42,282 nucleotides of DNA, taken from the NCBI GenBank assembly GCA_004321905.1, contig SCQF01000002.1, forward strand, positions 1-42,282, written 5' to 3'. This stretch comes from Verrucomicrobiota bacterium (GTDB lineage Bacteria; Verrucomicrobiota; Kiritimatiellia; CAIQIC01). Positions 39,939 to 42,282 of the stretch are shown here, piece by piece (position 1 is the stretch's first letter; each line of letters begins with the position of its first letter). The notes under the pieces were generated by a model that was not told where the DNA came from, did no database searches, and worked only from the letters and a program-made list of their open reading frames with translations. The position numbers and the translations under genes are program-made.

Positions 39939-42272
39939 TCATCTATACCTAAAAGCATCGTAGGCTTTCAGGACATAAATAAAATCGTCAGGGAGAACGT
40001 AGTATCCCAAAAATCCCCAACCATCAGGGAAGGTTGGATGCTCTGGAATAGCAAGAGCGGCGTCACCCAAAACATCATTAGGAGGCGAACCACTCCCGTT
40101 GTATAAAATCGTCTTCTGTCTGTGAAATCCTTTTTTGAAGTCGTCTCCGTTCAGTAGAGCGTCTTCAGCAACATAAAAATACACATCCAAGCCTACCGAA
40201 CCATGTAGTTTGGGTAGATTAGAAGAAATAACTCCGTATGAGCGGTATATCTCATAAAAGTCGAGGTCTCCCAAGGTTTCTTGGTAATATCGGCTGTCAT
40301 ACCCAGCGTCAACAAACGCACCGAGCATCCCATAGGTCGGATAAAGAAGGCCATATAGTGTTCCATTGGGATATTGTGCCACGGCAGCCGTGCAGTCATT
40401 TGAGACACCGCGACCCTCCCCATGGCCCTGCGCCGAGGTGAGATTCATATTTAAGCTAAGCATGCTCCAGCGCAACAATAAGAGCACTTTTTTCAAATCC
40501 TCACAGCACCACGGGCCGATGCGGTCGTCCGGTTGAGCGCTGCCATAGTGGAACGCGGTATCCGCTGCGCCCTTGCGCCGCCACGTGTCTCCCGCATCAC
40601 CAGCGGCACCGGGCACGGCCGCCTCAAAGATACTAAAAACGGTTTGTTTTGGCGGTGTGCTGGAATCGTACCTATTCGCCGTGCCCCACACCGGAATATA
40701 GCCCTGCGTGAATGCACCACCGCCCGCCTTTTCATGGTCGGCATAATAGGAGAGCAAACCCTCACAAGCTCTTTGCAACCGTCCAATCAAATTCGCATCC
40801 ACCGGAACCCCCGCCAAGATATTAGCATCCGCATCATCAAGCGCCGGAACCGTGAAGCCGGCGCTGCTGCCGTCATAATTGGTCATAAAGCTGTCCAAGC
40901 CACCGAGATAGGCTTGATAGTCCACTTTCAGACACCGTGGCGCATCGGATGCGGGGATCGTGAATGTACCGCTGCTCTCATCGTAGTCTGTCCAATCGTA
41001 ATACCCGGCTTTTGTGAACGCATCTTCAAGGTCCAATCCGTACTCGTTCGGGTTCCATGTTGGGAAAAAGTTCAGCGTGAAACTCTCTGCGCCTGCCGGC
41101 ACATCAACCCATTCCGTAACCCATTGTGTCCAGTGCGTGGGCTCCAAACCCGCCGCTTTTTCCCGCTCATTGATCGCGCACATGATCCATTTCAGATCAG
41201 CCGAACTCACCGGCACCTCAAAACCTCGTTCGGTAATGGGTGTATTTAGGGCCGCGAGGTTTTTTCCTTGGGCAAAAAAATAGATGGGGGCAGAAGATTG
41301 ATTGAGGGAAATATCGCCAAGGATCTGATCGAACAGACCATATTGATGGTGCGGTGCACCCTTTCCGTCCAAGATCGTCAAGCAGGAATCAACCAGACCT
41401 GACTGAAAATTTTGAATCGGAGCGGCATTGATATCGGCTTGGGAATCATGGGTAAACTGTATCCCTAAACTGGCGGGTAGATATTCATTGCCGTCTTTTG
41501 CCCAGTAATAATTATACTCCCCATCAGAAGCGCTGCCAAACGGTGTCTCGGCACAATTCTTAGCCCCGGTCATTCCTATCACCCGCAACTGGGCTCCGGC
41601 ACCACCAATAATCTGATGGTCTATCAAATTCGTCCGATCTGTATACATATTCTGCGGTGGCGAATAACCATCCGTATCCCACGTATTGAGTGCAGGAATG
41701 ACAAAGGGATTGTCGTGGGCTCCGGTCTCGCATAGTAAAATTAAATCCCGGAGGCCCGGCTCGTCGGAGTGGACGATGGTTGACCATTCACCACCCGAAG
41801 AGAGCCAATCTTGCAACGAGAGATATTTTGAAAAATTTTCTCCATGCGAATTCGGATTCACATTTGAATCAGTGTAAACCGCCCCACACAACGACTTTAA
41901 GAGGGCAGCCTCAATCTCTGTTTCTCCTTTATGAAAATGAACCCAGTCCGCAAACTGATTGGGGTCCGTGGTTTTCCCGAAAATTAGAGGCCGAATTGCA
42001 TTGTAAGCTCCGTACATGATGTCAGGATCACTGCCCGGTCCGGAACGACCTTCTTGACTCCATACTGGCACAACACCATCGCCAACAGATTGCAGGCCTT
42101 TTTCCAGCCTCTGCTCCAGCCCGCCATCCCCCAGTTCAAATTGCCACCGACTTACTGCCCACCTGAAGGAATTGAAAATGTATTCACCATAGTATGGCAC
42201 TGCTTGGGTTTTGAAATAACTGGTGACCAGTAGATTTTCGTTATCGGCTGTAGGCGCACTCATGTGCTCCAT
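39939..42272 (-). CDS. Large protein of unknown function, possibly cut by the window edge
   Basis: A frame of 777 residues that stays open to the end of the window. ATG 42263, with GGAG just upstream, and ATG 42272 are possible starts, but the gene may continue beyond 42282. I recognise no family. No signal peptide or membrane helix is seen. The sequence is rich in Asp, Gly, Tyr and Trp. A short motif appears twice: YDESSGTFTIPASD and YDGSSAGFTVPALD. The DNA is clearly AT-richer than the rest of the window, codon use differs and no palindromes occur, which suggests recent acquisition. It could be a structural or secreted protein of a mobile element; the sequence does not decide this. Confidence 0.6.
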   Translation of the reverse strand: MEHMSAPTADNENLLVTSYFKTQAVPYYGEYIFNSFRWAVSRWQFELGDGGLEQRLEKGLQSVGDGVVPVWSQEGRSGPGSDPDIMYGAYNAIRPLIFGKTTDPNQFADWVHFHKGETEIEAALLKSLCGAVYTDSNVNPNSHGENFSKYLSLQDWLSSGGEWSTIVHSDEPGLRDLILLCETGAHDNPFVIPALNTWDTDGYSPPQNMYTDRTNLIDHQIIGGAGAQLRVIGMTGAKNCAETPFGSASDGEYNYYWAKDGNEYLPASLGIQFTHDSQADINAAPIQNFQSGLVDSCLTILDGKGAPHHQYGLFDQILGDISLNQSSAPIYFFAQGKNLAALNTPITERGFEVPVSSADLKWIMCAINEREKAAGLEPTHWTQWVTEWVDVPAGAESFTLNFFPTWNPNEYGLDLEDAFTKAGYYDWTDYDESSGTFTIPASDAPRCLKVDYQAYLGGLDSFMTNYDGSSAGFTVPALDDADANILAGVPVDANLIGRLQRACEGLLSYYADHEKAGGGAFTQGYIPVWGTANRYDSSTPPKQTVFSIFEAAVPGAAGDAGDTWRRKGAADTAFHYGSAQPDDRIGPWCCEDLKKVLLLLRWSMLSLNMNLTSAQGHGEGRGVSNDCTAAVAQYPNGTLYGLLYPTYGMLGAFVDAGYDSRYYQETLGDLDFYEIYRSYGVISSNLPKLHGSVGLDVYFYVAEDALLNGDDFKKGFHRQKTILYNGSGSPPNDVLGDAALAIPEHPTFPDGWGFLGYYVLPDDFIYVLKAYDAFRYR

Positions 42273-42282
42273 CCCCTGCTTT

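Noticed and set aside
1-42282. tRNA or rRNA genes
   Set aside because: I looked for conserved stem and TTCGAATC-like arms in the gaps and saw none that could be supported.

Overview
The window is a GC-rich bacterial chromosome segment with standard housekeeping genes (mutS, dus, the fabD-fabG-acpP-fabF cluster, glycerol-3-phosphate dehydrogenase). It also carries secreted polysaccharide-degrading enzymes (a GH78-type rhamnosidase, a heparinase-II/III-like protein, a GH99/WbsX-like protein with a LamG domain, a DUF1080-like protein) and many lipoproteins. This mix, plus intergenic CACAAAG/CACAGAT-type repeats, suggests the PVC superphylum, most likely Kiritimatiellota or Verrucomicrobiota. That placement is inference; there is no rRNA in the window.

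Layout. 1-510: remnant of a REP-associated tyrosine transposase (RAYT) surrounded by hairpins. 520-9082: TPR lipoprotein, two CNNM/CBS membrane proteins, a GT39-like membrane protein and two small lipoproteins. 9192-12734: glycerol-3-phosphate dehydrogenase, an FNR-type reductase and tRNA-dihydrouridine synthase. 12804-20836: a metal-response and efflux locus in the order ECF sigma factor, short membrane protein (probable anti-sigma), CnrX/ZraP-like periplasmic sensor, YHS protein, CusC-, CusB- and CusA-like efflux subunits. 20868-31321: SGNH hydrolase, DUF1080-like protein, a nest of mobile hairpin repeats, mutS, heparinase-like protein and rhamnosidase. 31416-36920 (minus strand): zinc-ribbon protein, HNH endonuclease, DHH phosphoesterase and the fab genes. 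37019-39925: IS110 remnant, GH99-like/LamG protein and a second GH99-like remnant. 39939-42282: one large unrecognised gene, visibly AT-richer than the rest.

The most unusual feature is an intergenic element of about 51 bp found throughout all but the last 2.8 kb. Its unit is the palindrome TTTTCCAA-N3-TTGGAAAA. It occurs at 18 places: 13 as pairs and 5 as single copies. In 12 of the 13 pairs the centres are exactly 32 bp apart (31 in the other), about three helical turns. The elements lie at nearly every boundary between separate genes, whether divergent, convergent or tandem, but not inside tightly coupled gene pairs or inside the fab operon. In several places they run into start codons, stop codons or reading frames. 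A second, independent family consists of 50-52 bp twin hairpins bounded by GTAG and CTAC. These have the architecture of REPINs, the elements that RAYT transposases mobilise.
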